From Phymatolithon calcareum (Eukaryota > Rhodophyta > Florideophyceae > Hapalidiales), in NCBI GenBank assembly GCA_977006965.1, contig OZ345385.1, forward strand, positions 186,001 to 250,000: a stretch of 64,000 nucleotides of DNA, written 5' to 3'. Below, in pieces: positions 11,038 to 22,439 of this stretch (within the stretch, counting starts at the first letter, position 1; each line of letters starts with the position of its first letter). The notes below the pieces were generated by a model. The model worked only from the letters and a program-made list of their open reading frames with translations, did no database searches and was not told the DNA's origin. Both the position numbers and the translations under genes were made by a program.

Positions 11038-12506
11038 ATGTCTGCAAGCAAGACATATTTCTCCCCTCCACTTCACCTGAACGCAACCCCGATCGAACCG
11101 CCGCTCTTCACCGCACATGTCTCCGACGTTCCGCTATGTGACTATTGCAAAACCAGCCCGCGCGGACACTGCAAATATAACAGTGACACACACTCGCTGC
11201 TCCTTCCGCTATCTCAACTGTCGCACCACCCGATACCCTGGAAAAGGTATTTACAGCTGCTGACCCAGAGCAAGGAGAACGGTAGGCTCACCACCATTTT
11301 GAGTGTTCCTGACACAAAGGGACACCCTTACGTCCGAGTCAGGGTCACACAAGCGTATTCTATTACATTCGGAACCCAAGAAGCTGTTAACGAAGGCATC
11401 CATTTGTGACTCAAGCAGATGCTCTTTTCCCAGCCTGCTCCTCCAACCCCGTTGGACATGCCGCTCCCCAAAATGAAATGGAAGCACACCTGGCCAAAGA
11501 CGAGACAGGATATTGAAGAGTACCTGGATCCAGTCGGCAACAGCGCCACTACCAGGAAGCACGTTCAAACAGGACAGCTGTGCGATGGACCAGATGAGAT
11601 TTCCATATGTAGTCGGCAAATACCAGGAACATCAACTTGGTTACAGGACCTCTTACCGAGTCCCGACAGCGTCGTGCCGATTTCCGACAGTACTGATCGC
11701 ACGGACCGCTTCAAAGAACGCGACAGCATATCACCGCCAACACTCGGTCTCTCGAGCGAAGCGTATCCTGCATTTTCCACCATCGCCGTCGGGAGCACAA
11801 AGTCGATACCCAGCCTGTATGTCTCCAACTACAAGTCATCAGCACTAAAAAAGCAAAAAGCACACGAAAGCGGACTGTGTGCACCAGAGAAAATGGGCAA
11901 GAATTGCGACTGTTCGGCGGAGAAGGTACCGAACCAGTTTTTGTCCACAATTCTGAATTCCAACAAGGGAATGGCTCCATCCTTACATGCCAATTTTGCA
12001 GAAATGAGCTCCATCAGCCCGTTGTTTCCCACTGCTCATACGCCGGGGTCTACCCTCGGCGATGCGACCTCACCAGTAACCGCTGATAAATTACCATGTC
12101 CCACGGAGAACGGACGTCGAGAAGGACCGGCGGGATTCGGAGTGCCAAGTACCAGGTTAAGGTTGCGAAGTGCGTGTTGCTGTCGCCGATTTCGATGATT
12201 CTAGATTTCAATGAATTGACCAGGAAGAAGTCGAGAGTGGAAGCTGGAAAAGACGATATGCTACCCCTCAGCGTTAACCCCGCCTGGGACGCTGATACTG
12301 TAGAGGAAGGCGAGAAGTATCCGAGACTGCGCGAGCCTTTCTCCTGGACACCGACCACGTTCCCAGAAAGACCACTTTCAGCGCTCGGCTCCATCCCCGT
12401 TCGGCATCACAAAATCGTTTCACTTGAAATATCCGATCGATATTCACCGCGGCCAGGAGGAGAGGAACAAGTGGCTTCAGATGCTTCCGAGCAATCGCAG
12501 GATTGA
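11038..12506 (+). other. ORF series upstream of the zinc-finger gene, possible 5' exons
   Basis: Three plus-strand frames follow each other: 11,038-11,409 (123 codons), 11,419-12,198 (259 codons, same frame as the first, separated by a TGA) and 12,090-12,506 (another frame). All are Ser/Pro/Thr-rich and low in hydrophobic clusters. This resembles the disordered N-terminal region of a zinc-finger transcription factor. They lead directly into the zinc-finger frame, which opens at 12,521 after a TAG that could also be a splice acceptor. I cannot place splice sites with confidence. They may be exons of one gene or a frame-broken 5' part. Confidence 0.4.
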
Positions 12507-12520
12507 ACTCCTCTGCGTAG

Positions 12521-13207
12521 CTGCCCGATGAGGTGCTGAAAGCGAATGAGCAAGCTGGAGGGACAAGTCTTCGTCGATTTATGTCAGCCGACAGGGGCGT
12601 GCGACTAGAGCCGCCAAAACTGGATGCACATGAGAAAAGCAGCAGCAATGCCGGAGGATCGGAACGAGGACTCCAGAAGGCCGGAGAGATGAGGAGCTCG
12701 AGCGTGCAGTGCGAAATTTGCCAGGCTACTTTTTCGAAGCGGGCAAGTCTCGTGCGTCATACAAAGACCGTGCATAAAAATGCCAAGCCGTTTGGGTGTC
12801 CGGCATGTGGCAGCCGATTTGGACTCAAGGCAGACTTGCACCGTGATGTTCGCAACATTCACGAGAAAAGAGCGTTCTGTTGTGCTTGCGGACGCAGTTA
12901 CGCAGAACAAGAGGAACTTGATTTTCATTGCCGGGTCACGCATGAGAAGGACTTGCGCCCGTTTGAGTGCGGGCAGTGTGGCATGCGATTTGGCAGAAGA
13001 TCTTCAAGGCGCCGACATGATCAGACGGTACATACTGAGAAACAGTTCGATTGCACCATGTGCGATAAGAGCTATAGTCAGCGCTTTGACGCCATCAGGC
13101 ATTGTGCAAAGGCTTATGGAGTTGAACGAATTGTGGATTGGCATTGCAATAGAGGTAGAGTTCGGATATCTTTGCGAAGAATTGTAGGTGACGCTTTCAG
13201 CTTGTGA
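12521..13207 (+). CDS. C2H2 zinc-finger protein
   Basis: The product is likely a nuclear DNA-binding protein. After a charged, Ser-rich lead come four tandem C2H2 fingers, beginning CEICQATFSKRASL, CPACGSRFGLKADL, CCACGRSYAEQEEL and CGQCGMRFGRRSSR. Each has the Cys-x2-Cys pair, the aromatic and leucine core positions and a final His. A fifth unit (CTMCDKSYSQRFDAIRHC) has lost the usual last His spacing. Linkers resemble the H-x-K/E-K-P-F form. The frame is open from 12,521, and the first internal ATG is at 12,581. The true start is probably upstream, in the Ser/Pro-rich ORF series. Confidence 0.75.
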   Translation: MPDEVLKANEQAGGTSLRRFMSADRGVRLEPPKLDAHEKSSSNAGGSERGLQKAGEMRSSSVQCEICQATFSKRASLVRHTKTVHKNAKPFGCPACGSRFGLKADLHRDVRNIHEKRAFCCACGRSYAEQEELDFHCRVTHEKDLRPFECGQCGMRFGRRSSRRRHDQTVHTEKQFDCTMCDKSYSQRFDAIRHCAKAYGVERIVDWHCNRGRVRISLRRIVGDAFSL

Positions 13208-13431
13208 AAAGTGAACCTACAAATGTTGATTGCAAATGCTACGCTCGTGAAGACGTGTACCGTGATGAGAACGCTGCAGTTATGATTGCGGAGGGGCGAG
13301 GAGCGGCAGATTCGATAACCTCAAGCTCTCTTGAATTAGACATTGCATGCAGTGCCCTAGAGCGACTTTTGGGTGTTGAATACTGCCACCGCAATTGCCG
13401 CTGCTGCTTTCTTGTAGTCACTGTTTTTTAT

Positions 13432-13656
13432 TTAGACACCGATATAGAACACAAGAAATGCCAATGAAGGCAATGCGACGAACAACTGTATTATTCCATT
13501 GAGACGATTTTCACGAATGGTGAGCCACTTGTCGGTGATGAAGTCGAGAGCGAAAATGAATGCCAGCGGAATGAAGGCGATGGAGGAGATGGAGGAAATA
13601 AGTGTCGGGTCGTGGGCGAGAGACGGACCATCTTTGCAGCAGCAGCATTTGGACAT
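13432..13656 (-). CDS. small putative two-helix membrane protein
   Basis: This 74-residue frame starts MSKCCCCKDG, a cysteine cluster that could be lipidated. It contains two hydrophobic segments, around residues 26-41 (SIAFIPLAFIFALDFI) and 57-73 (LFVALPSLAFLVFYIG). A basic linker (RENRLNG) lies between them. It is convergent with the zinc-finger gene. I do not recognise the family. A frame open on the other strand over the same bases is less protein-like. Confidence 0.4.
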   Translation of the reverse strand: MSKCCCCKDGPSLAHDPTLISSISSIAFIPLAFIFALDFITDKWLTIRENRLNGIIQLFVALPSLAFLVFYIGV

Positions 13657-13872
13657 GGCGCTTGGTCGCCCATGGGCTCTGAGGCTGGTGCGTCCAGCTC
13701 GACTGTCGCCTTCCCCAGTTTCGCCGACCTAACTGATGATGAAAGTGCAGTGAATTGTAATCATTTTATTCTAGTGCTTGGTGTCCCCTGGCGTGGGGCA
13801 ATGAGGCAACTACCTACCCCGAGTACACGGGGAGCTGTAGGTAACTATCTGTTCTTCTGAGTTAATTAGACT

Positions 13873-14011
13873 TACGAGAGCCCTGACTGCACCAGAAATA
13901 AGAATCAAGGAAGTCTTGAAAGAATAGTTCACTGTAGAGCGCACGAGAAGCTGCCCTGTTACTCTCAATGAGGCCTTGGGAGCTTTTAAAATAAAATTAA
14001 CAAATATGCCC
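13873..14011 (+). mobile_element. LINE family B, 5'-truncated copy with target duplication
   Basis: The frame RALTAPEIRIKEVLKE-stop corresponds to RAVTAREILIREILEG at the 3' end of the LINE at 25,741-27,300. The shared 3' tail GGGAGCTTTTAAAATAAA follows. The 139-bp copy is bracketed by perfect 13-bp direct repeats AGTTAATTAGACT at 13,860-13,872 and 14,012-14,024. This is a clean target-primed insertion. Confidence 0.85.
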
Positions 14012-14024
14012 AGTTAATTAGACT

Positions 14025-16400
14025 ACGTTTAACCACTTGCCCAGGTGTAGTACAGCGTGGTCCAATGGGGATGACGCTTGTTCTGTTCTTCCCTCTCATC
14101 TTGGGTACAGATGTAAGGAATCAATTTTTTATTTCCGAACAGTATCAGACATAATAATGACATCTCCACGGATGCCAGATCCATCACTAAGCTGAAATCC
14201 TTTTTCGTTTTTCAATCCATTGGACAGCACGGAATCTTAACTGACAGTCGATAGGCACAATCGCTGATGCGCCTAAGGCGGATAACGGGATTGCACATTG
14301 TCCGGCGTGGGAGATGAACTCATATTTCAAAAGTTTTAATCCACATTCGGCACTTTGAGCTGTTCACGTTTCCAGCACAACCCTGTAACGTAATCATGTG
14401 TGATATCCCTCATTCAGCACAGGACGCGCACACAGAGCGCCGTTCGGCGGACCGCGGAGCGAAGTCATCCGAAGAACGACGCAGGCGAGTTGCTCGAAAG
14501 GACTTCACAGCCATTGAAAGGAATTTGCATATCCCTTCGCGTCCCTCTCTCTCGCATACAGCGGTACGTGGCATTTCCCCATCCAGAAATCGGCGTGAAG
14601 ACTGCACATGCACGCGACGGCGCCACGGAGGGTGGAAGTTGCTCGAGAGCACATCGTACAATTTGCTGGGAGGTGGCTTTGAGCTAGAGGTTGGACCGGG
14701 CGGATTGAAATTTAGTCTCACCCAAAACGTGTTCTAGCCGACTTATCTAGCCAATTCTGCAACTAAAATGATATGCCTCCCTATCGGCTTCAGTCAGGTA
14801 CAACTAGCTCTACAGCATGCAATCTATGATATTCTCGCGGATGTGCAAGCGTCTCTTGCCACAGCCTTGAACTTAACAACTCTTCCGACTTGGTGCACCC
14901 AAAAGTTGTTGAGCATGTTCACCAAGATTTTTGCAAATGGATTTGTTGCTCCAGCGCTTTTAACGACCATCTTTTCCCCGCGATTTGCCCATTGATCGTC
15001 TATTTATTAAATCACCGAGTTTATCATCACGCTGTGCTAGGTTCTTGCTTCTTAACTTCCCCTTGGTTGCAGAACTGGCGCACGTGCGGGCTTCCTTATG
15101 AGCTTTCGAACAAACAGCCGATCTGGAAGTTATTTTACTTTTAAGCACAGTCCCGAGGACATATACCCTTCTCTCGTTCTCTTCTTCTTCATCCCGTACT
15201 GTACGAGAACCGCCTCGGTTCGAGCAAACACTTATGAAATGCCACAACTGCAAATCGAAATTTTCGAATATTTGATAAGCACCGCAAAAATTGAAGCAAG
15301 GCTCATGCCTTTCCGCAATTATGTTGTCGCACAAATCATAAGCACGTCTTCTGACCAATGACTGCTTGCGTCAATTCTAATGACATATTATCTAATTCTA
15401 GTGGTGTAACGATCTGTATGTACGGAACAGTGCCATACACAGAATACTGTACTGTAGTGGGCTCGCTCGCTCGCGCAGTACAGTACCATAACTTCAGTTT
15501 TTATTATTTAGAAGCAACTTGTTGGTTGCTTATTTCTACTGTTAACAATGAAAGTACTTGATAATTTGTTGCTTATTTTTTCCTATTAAAAATGATTGTT
15601 CTTGTTAATTGCTCGTTTATTTCTTACTCTTAAAAATGCTCAATTGAGCCTGTGAGTTTACTTGGGGTTTTGCAAAAATCAACGGTTGCGTTGTCGAACT
15701 GAAAGATTTTCTTACAGCTTAGCTATTGGAAATGCTTACAATGTTACAGACTGCAAAATGCTTTCGATTGACAACAAGTTCGCAGTTTCCCGCGTCCTCC
15801 AGGGAATGGCCAGTCATTTTCTGTCTGAAAACAACGATCCAATAAAACACATGTGTTTCGTTCCCAAAGTAAGTCAGAAGCAACCGTGTTGTCGCGGTGT
15901 GGCCATCGACAGGCCCGACTCATGCGACAGCGGTTGTGGCAATATATCAATTCCGGAAAGGTGTACAGTCGTGAGACAAAAAAGCACGGGGTCATTTCCC
16001 TTGCAGTCAGTGAGTTGCTCAGCATGTAGTTACTAGGAAAGTCAAGGGTTTGCAAAGAGGGCAAGCGCGGCACTCCCAGTGAAGCAATCGTTCAAGTTGT
16101 TTTTATCAATACGGTGCACCCCGCGCAATTTCTAAGGTTCTCAACAACTGTTCAGCAAGCAATGCTTTATGAGGGACGTACCTCCAGTAATCAATATGCA
16201 ACTTCATTTATCTGCTGTACGCCGATCTGCAAAAGCCACGTATGTCGTAGAACGATTTAGGAGCTACTAAAGTATTGATTTTTGCAATTCTCGTATCTGC
16301 TGTACGCTTCCCTGGCACAGTGATGTTTTTAGTACCAGGTGCCCTTGCAATTGGACATGCGCCTGTTGTACCACGGACGGCATTGGCTACAGGTCGTACG
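14025..16400. other. unassigned stretch
   Basis: Around 14,400-14,740 frames are open on both strands (113 codons plus, 103 codons minus), GC-rich and Arg/Ser-rich. Neither has a known motif. Elsewhere only short ORFs are seen. At 15,440-15,490 the words TACTGTACTGTA and CAGTACAGTA occur, related to the palindrome described for the 17-40 kb region. Confidence 0.4.
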
Positions 16401-16401
16401 G

Positions 16402-17057
16402 TACAGGGGGTCCTCGGATTAAGGGTCGTGTTGCAACAGACCCTTAATCCGAATCACCCCCTATTTCGAATCGGGGCTATGACTAATTTATCCACGTGGC
16501 ACAGGGGAATAGGCAAATATTAAGAATTTCTGAAACTTTCAATAGGCTCCTCCTCCAAAATACGTTAGGTCTAACAGAAGCTGCAAGCTTATTTACTTGG
16601 AAGCACTTAAGTTTATCTACAAAACATAGTTCCCATTGAGACAACAAGGTCGCCAAATGGACTCAATTTTTCTAACGTCATAGTCTTCGTGAACTATAGG
16701 CACAAATGTATGGACAGTGCTTTAAGATTTACTAGAAATAAGTTTCTCTGTTTAATATCTGTAAATTGTCTGTAACACTAGTGGAGCACGGCAACATTTT
16801 GGCCCGATAGTTAATTTGTTGATTTGGGCCAAAATGGTGCCGTGCTCCCTCGTTGAAATATCTCGCCGTGATAAAAATGTTTGTTTGGTTTTTAGTCGAG
16901 AATTTTAAAACTCGGTCAATCCTGTGACCCGAGCTATGAATTTTATGGGCACTGCACTGTCCCTTGGTGCCGACACCATGAATGTCATATTTTGATGAAA
17001 TCGACCCTTAACCTGAATCAGCCCCTAACATGGACCCTTAATCCGAGGACCCCTGTA
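16402..17057. mobile_element. 656-bp non-autonomous inverted-repeat element, TA-flanked
   Basis: The left end TACAGGGGGTCCTCGGATTA and the right end are inverted complements over about 25 bp, with one extra G on the left. TA lies at each outer boundary, as in Tc1/mariner-type insertions. Subterminal copies of GACCCTTAATCCGAATCA and GACCCTTAACCTGAATCA occur at both ends. There is no ORF of note. It resembles a MITE. The CAGGGGG terminus is shared with the element at 36,690-38,390. Confidence 0.75.
16783..16848. repeat. 23-bp inverted repeat inside the TA-flanked element
   Basis: GGAGCACGGCAACATTTTGG and the bases after it pair with 16,826-16,848 with one mismatch around a 20-nt loop. It sits near the middle of the 656-bp element and may be an older nested foldback. 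Confidence 0.75.
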
Positions 17058-17365
17058 TATCGAACAGTGGTTTTGAATTAGAAATTGCAAAGTCTTCAGC
17101 GGGCGTCATACTTCAGTGTACTGTAACGTAATTAAACTGATTTTATTACAGTGCCCAGGACCCACCGTTTTGGGGGAAGGCGGCAACTGCTGCTTCTACG
17201 AATTCTGGAACACCCTTCGTTACACGTGTGTTACTGTGTTGTCAACCAATTTGGCGATTCAGTGTCCCTCCGTTGCTCCTTCCAGACACTGCTTCTCTCA
17301 ATTCTTCCATCGCTGCAATCAGCTCTTGTTCCTCTGCCTTCGACCAGGTCTCTCCATGTACTGTA

Positions 17366-17532
17366 ACAGTACTGTACTGTGCTGTACAAGTTTCGACGTT
17401 ACAGCTTCGATAGAAAATTGTACCACTGTAAGAGCGCCAATTCCCTCGATATCTTTCCTTCCATCCAAAAATCACCCATCGCACCACACCCGCCACATGG
17501 CAATCCCTGTACACTGTACTGTACAGTACTGT
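17366..17532. repeat. two copies of the palindrome ACAGTACTGT
   Basis: Exact copies lie at 17,366-17,375 and 17,523-17,532. Others occur at 19,163, 21,242, 36,913 and 40,235. The 199-codon plus-strand ORF over 17,116-17,715 has no recognisable motif, and I do not call it a gene. Confidence 0.6.
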
Positions 17533-17722
17533 TGCGTATACAACGCAAGCGCTTTACAGCAGTTAGACAACAAGAGCAACAGCTCCACCGTGAGCAACAG
17601 TCACGATTTATTTGTACCTCAACTCTTTCGCCAAACCGAGCAGACAGCTCGATGTACCACTTTCACCACAACTGACCATCTCAGATTGATGCCCTCTACT
17701 CTAGCTCGTCCATGATCCGAGC

Positions 17723-18191
17723 TTAAATACACTTCACATCCACAACACACACGGGGAATTGCTCTGGTATTCTTTCAGGGGTGCGACAGCGTTCTCGATA
17801 GCACGCCGACCGCACCAGGGCGACAGACATCCGCCCGAAACATCCCGTGCGCAATGCATACATGCACGCCATTACCCGAAAACCCCTCTTCCGATGCCCG
17901 ATTCTTGACAACTCGCGAGCATGCTCGATAGGCGCAACCCAGAGTTTTGACGCCCAATTGTCCGCGCCAGCCTGTAGACGATATTCAAGAGAATAGAGTG
18001 CCACCTTCGATCCTTCTCCTCATCTTCGTGCCCGCGCCCTCTGTCCGCATCCCAGCCAGACTTGCATGGCCGAAGTCTTCTGTACCCCAGCCGCCCGGCC
18101 GTTCACTCACGACAATTCCTTGGGTGCCCCAAGTCCTCAGCAACGCAATCACGCGCCAATACACATGCTCCTTGCCTATGCCGCGCACCAT
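17723..18191 (-). pseudogene. unknown ORF pair, possible frame-broken gene
   Basis: Two overlapping minus-strand frames (17,985-18,191 and 17,723-18,004) look like consecutive parts of one coding sequence. The downstream part is Arg/Ala-rich with helical character (ALYSLEYRLQAGADNW, PIEHARELSRIGHRKRGF). A single frameshift or small intron near 18,000 would join them. No family is recognised. Confidence 0.3.
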
Positions 18192-18289
18192 GACGCCTCA
18201 AACACGTTCTCGCCACGGCGGGTGCGCGGAAACCCACGAGCTGCCCACACTCATTCGCGACATCGGCATAATAATGATTCCGGCGGTCC

Positions 18290-18900
18290 CATCACTAGGG
18301 TGACTGATAGATCCGCCGAAGAGTACTTTGGTATCATAATTGACCACAAGGGAGCGACAGACGAAAAGACGGTGATCCGCATCAAGAGTGCTCGTACTCG
18401 ATTGAAAATGATGAAAGCAATTGGACTTTTCAGCACAGGATTCGACACGCAAAGAAGTTTGGAGATATTCCGAACATTCAGAAGGCCCCTGTGGGAGTAG
18501 GGAATACACATTACGCCGGACTCGTTGCGAATCCGAACCCAAGCTATCATCTTCCTGAAGGAATTCATATGCGCGTTATTTGGAAAATGGTTGACAATGC
18601 ATGTACGTCGCCTAAGCATTCTATGAAAGATTGAGCCCTGGACATACAGAAGAGATATGCTCGCATCAAATCTTCGGCAACGACTTGAGAGAGAGCTGGA
18701 GTCCGAGGGAGAAAGACAAGTCGAGAGTGAGTTGGAAATGATGAGGGAATGGCAAAAATCGCAGGGCATGGAAGCAAGACTGTCAAAGAAACACCTCACG
18801 AAAGAATGGACTGAGCAGAAGAAAGGTATTCAAGGAGAATACACACCTCGGAGACTAAGAAGGTACACAGAGCTCTCAAGCTAAAGAGAAGAAATCATAG
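18290..18900 (+). mobile_element. LINE reverse-transcriptase 3' remnant
   Basis: The frame beginning RSAEEYFGIIIDHKGATDEK and continuing RIKSARTRLKMMKAIGLFST matches the post-catalytic thumb region of LINE reverse transcriptases (compare SYLGISLNNNG at 26,640). A TAG at 18,498 interrupts the frame, which then continues (GIHITPDSLRIRTQ). The following Glu/Arg-rich segment (18,657-18,884) resembles the C-terminal charged region of the 26-kb LINE. It is a decayed fragment. Confidence 0.75.
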
Positions 18901-19489
18901 ATATCTATGTGCGCAATGGTTCTTTGGAAGATTTCCACGGAACCGGGAGGTACTAGAAGGAAGTAGCGAGGACCATCAACATAATTCTGAATCATACAGA
19001 TTAAGACTAAGCACTGTCACCCAGTGCACGGGAGCAGAATCAAGGTGCCACTTAACCTCCAGTTGGGTAGGTTGCCACCTTTACAATAAAATATAACACT
19101 TCGATAGATCCGCCGAGTGCAAAAGTATGACAGCCGCCACACCCCTGGACTCTTCTTCCGCAACAGTACTGTACCTGCGCTGTCTGGCACCACCTCGTTC
19201 CTGCACAGCAACCAGTTCTTCCGCACTCCTCCCTTCGCTTCACTTCGTCGCACGGAGCCCTGCTCCGGTTCGCCGGTCCAATGTCTGCCCTGCGCGGCGC
19301 ACCCCTCACTTCCCCCAGCTCCACCACCTTGGACAGTCCACCTCGCATTGCCGAAGCATCCTGGGCCGCTACGCGCGCGCGACGCCGCCGCCACATGCGC
19401 CCCAGTACCTTCTCGCTCTCGTCCTGTGCCAATTCCGCCGCCACCGCCTCAGGTTGGGTTTCACCCAGGAAGCATCATCCTGCTCCAGA

Positions 19490-19685
19490 CTGTAACACAT
19501 ACTGTAACACATACTGTAACACATATTGTAACACATATTGTAACACATACTGTAACGTATACTGTAAAACATACTGTAACACATATATATTGTAACACAT
19601 ACTGTAACACATATTGTAACACATATTGTAACACATGTTGTAACACATATTGTAACACACTCTGTAAAACAAACTGTAACACCAG
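19490..19685. repeat. 12-bp minisatellite, unit ACTGTAACACAT
   Basis: About 16 tandem units follow one another, with variants ATTGTAACACAT and ACTGTAAAACAT and one unit extended by TATA. The last unit runs into CAGGGGAGTGTTACTG, and that junction recurs near 20,489. Frames through it are open on both strands only because the unit lacks stop codons. Confidence 0.9.
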
Positions 19686-19984
19686 GGGAGTGTTACTGTA
19701 TGGGGGGAGTAACGCAAAGTGGGTGTCATACCGTTTTTCTGAAAATGAGAAAAATTAATTTCTATGAAAGATTCTGGGCGTGCTGAAAATGTTTCATATA
19801 TCACCGTAATCAGCAGTAAAATGGCGTGCGATTTTGCATAAACACTGGAACTTGCCAATGTAACTGTGCTTCTCGTGGCATTATGCGATTTGTGGATAAA
19901 ATTAATTTTAAAAAATGTGGACATGGGCAGTGCATGGGCAGTGCACAACTTTCGGCGATAGATTAGAAGCAGAAGAAGAAAGGT

Positions 19985-20178
19985 AGATTTTTATTTAAAA
20001 GTTACCAACGCATCTGCTGACGCTTGGGGCAACTTTCCTAGGGCCAAGAGGTTTTGACTAGATTCTGTCTATGGAGGGGTTTTCTTTTCTTGTTGGTGTA
20101 ACACGATTCAGTGGACTACAAAAACCCATCTCTGGTCTCCTTCGCGACCTCGAGGGGGAAAGTTACTCCCCTGTCCTG
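19985..20178 (-). repeat. dispersed repeat, PQASADALV family copy 2
   Basis: The minus strand encodes KLPQASADALVTFK and then a stop overlapping AATAAA, as at 3,100-3,156 (plus) and 32,385-32,480 (minus). Upstream of this the frame has stops. The outer end GTTACTCCCCTG mirrors CAGGGGAGTGTTACT at 19,686, so 19,686-20,178 may be an inverted-repeat element carrying this copy. Confidence 0.55.
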
Positions 20179-20179
20179 T

Positions 20180-20920
20180 GACACGCTGGGCGATAGATTA
20201 CAGTAGAAACTACTCTGTACACAAATTTTTGCTTTTCTGCAAACCTCGGTCCTCATAATTTAGCGCATTCCTCTTATGATCAAGTTGTGCACATTTATCT
20301 GGCACATCCTCATTGGCCACCAGGACTACAAGGAGAACTTGGAAGACTGCGAGAACACTATTTTAACGTTGCGTTTTTGATACATGAATAACGTCTTAAT
20401 CCAAACGGCACACGGGGGTACATGATTCTGGTTTATTTTTATGAGACTTTGAAATTCTGCTTTACTCCCCCCCATAAAACTCCACATACTGTAACCAGGG
20501 GAGTGTTACTGCCCTGCTGTAACATACCACACACAGGGGAAAGTTTGAAGAGGAGTAACGCAGAATCTAGAAGTATAAAAATTTGTATTAAAAAGTACCC
20601 CTGCTTCGTACTGGGTTATTTATGAGATTATGTTTGTTTCAAAAATATTAACGCTAATTTGAAAAATTATTGGGCAATTGTGAGTCTGCCCAATAATGAC
20701 AGCCAATCGGTACAATTTGTTTCAAAAATTTAATACAACGTTCAAATGATTTTATCGTTAAAAAAAGCTACGAATGATACCCCTTCTGCTTTACTCCCTG
20801 TCTAATCTTCCCCTGCCACACCCTTCTCAAATCTGAAGAAACCACATCTTCTGAGCAGATTGCTTGATTGTTTGAAAAGTGAATTTTCGCGGGGCTTCTC
20901 CCTACAGTACTGCATGATAC
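20180..20920. other. unassigned stretch with a second CAGGGGAGTGTTACTG copy
   Basis: At 20,489-20,510 ACTGTAACCAGGGGAGTGTT repeats the edge of the 12-bp minisatellite. Otherwise the sequence is AT-rich without a supportable gene. Confidence 0.4.
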
Positions 20921-21073
20921 TGTGGACGCTGCGAACAATGATGATGATGATGAGGATGATCATCATGCTTTTAGTAGCGAATATTTCCTTCACCAGACCA
21001 ACAACATGATGATCATGTGTTGCATGTTGCAGAAATTTCACTTGAATCTGTTTTCTAAAAAACCTCATGTTCC

Positions 21074-21119
21074 CATGAGGGTGTACTGTACGTATGAAAC
21101 ACATTCGTACACCCTCATG
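21074..21119. repeat. 13-bp perfect inverted repeat
   Basis: CATGAGGGTGTAC at 21,074-21,086 and its complement at 21,107-21,119 flank a 20-nt loop. It lies just before the 16-bp minisatellite. Confidence 0.75.
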
Positions 21120-21296
21120 GAAACGTACGTGAACATTTTTGGATTTTCCCATGTATCTGCAACAGGGTGCCTCATCGAAACCTTTGTTTCTGAGTTCTGT
21201 ATGATACAATCTCACACTTTCTTGGCTTGGTCGACGACCGTACAGTACTGTAAGATAGACGGTAGTCCACCAAGCCAACTGTCACCTTCTCGGATC

Positions 21297-22259
21297 TGCA
21301 CGCCTGCGCAACGCCACACCCGCACACCGCCACACCCGCGCACCGCCACACCTCGCACCGCCACACCCGCGCATCGCCACACCCGCACACCGCCACACCC
21401 GCGCACCGCCACACCCGCACAACGCCACACCCGCGCACCGCCACACCTCGCACCGCCACACCCGCGCATCGCCACACCCGCACACCGCCACACCTGCGCA
21501 CCGGCACACCCGCACACCGGCACACCCGCGCATCGCCACACCCGCGCATCGCCGCACCCGCACACCGCCACACCCGCACAACGCCACACCCGCGCATCGC
21601 CGCACCCGCACACCGCCACACCCGCACACCGCCACACCCGCACACCGCCACACCCGCGCATCGCCGCACCCGCACACCGCCACACCCGCACACCGCCACA
21701 CCCGCACACCGCCACACCTGCACACCGCCACACCTCGCACCGCCACACCTCGCATCACCACACCTCGCACCGCCACACCCGCGCAACGCCACACCTGCAC
21801 ACCGCCACACCTGCGCACCGTCACACCCGCACACCGCCACACCCGCACACCGCCACACCCGCACACCGCCACACCTGCACACCGCCACACCTCGCACCGC
21901 CACACCTCGCATCACCACACCTCGCACCGCCACACCCGCGCAACGCCACACCTGCACACCGCCACACCCGCGCAACGCCACACCTGCGCACCGCCACAAC
22001 TGCGCACCGCCACAACTGCGCACCGCCACAACTGCGCACCGCCACAACTGCGCACCGCCACACCTGCGCACCGCCACACCTGCGCACCGCCACAACTGCG
22101 CACCGCCACAACTGCGCACCGCCACAACTGCGCACCGCCACACCTGCGCACCGCCACACCCGCACACCGCCACACCTGCGCACCGCCACACCTGCACACC
22201 GCCACACCTGCGCACCGCCACATCCGCGCATCGCCACACCTGCGCACGCCACACCTCGT
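21297..22259. repeat. 16-bp GC-rich minisatellite, about 60 units
   Basis: The consensus unit is CCGCCACACCCGCACA, with variants CCTGCGCA, CCTCGCA and ACTGCGCA. There is higher-order structure: a block of roughly 90 bp containing three CCTCGCA-type units occurs at about 21,716 and again about 156 bp later. ACTGCGCA variants are clustered at 22,006-22,140. Because 16 is not a multiple of 3 and the unit lacks stops, frames on both strands stay open (505 codons plus, 371 codons minus) with a 48-nt, 16-residue period. I regard these ORFs as by-products of the repeat. Confidence 0.92.
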
Positions 22260-22439
22260 GAGAAACGCCCGGCAAAATGGACCTCACAGAGGATTAAAAT
22301 AAACTTCTTGAAGACGCAATGTTGTAACACTCTGGAATTTGCTCGCGATCAAAGTCCAATCAATGCACATGCTCAAAAAGCAGCTAAAACTGCTAGGCAA
22401 TTCTGTCAATCAGAGTTTTACAACTGCAGTGCGCCATAA

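Noticed and set aside
14396-14737. Overlapping sense and antisense ORFs of 113 and 103 codons
   Set aside because: Arg/Ser-rich products without motifs in a GC-rich patch. The open frames are expected from base composition.
17116-17715. 199-codon ORF on the plus strand
   Set aside because: Cys/Ser/Thr-rich, overlapped by other open frames and full of the ACAGTACTGT-type words. It has no domain signal.
19490-19685. Possible CRISPR-like array
   Set aside because: Units are directly adjacent 12-mers without unique spacers, in a eukaryotic context with no cas genes. It is a minisatellite.
20922-22439. 505-codon ORF over the GC-rich array
   Set aside because: It is open because the 16-bp unit has no stop in any frame. 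The opposite strand is open too, and the protein is a pure tandem repeat with unrelated ends.
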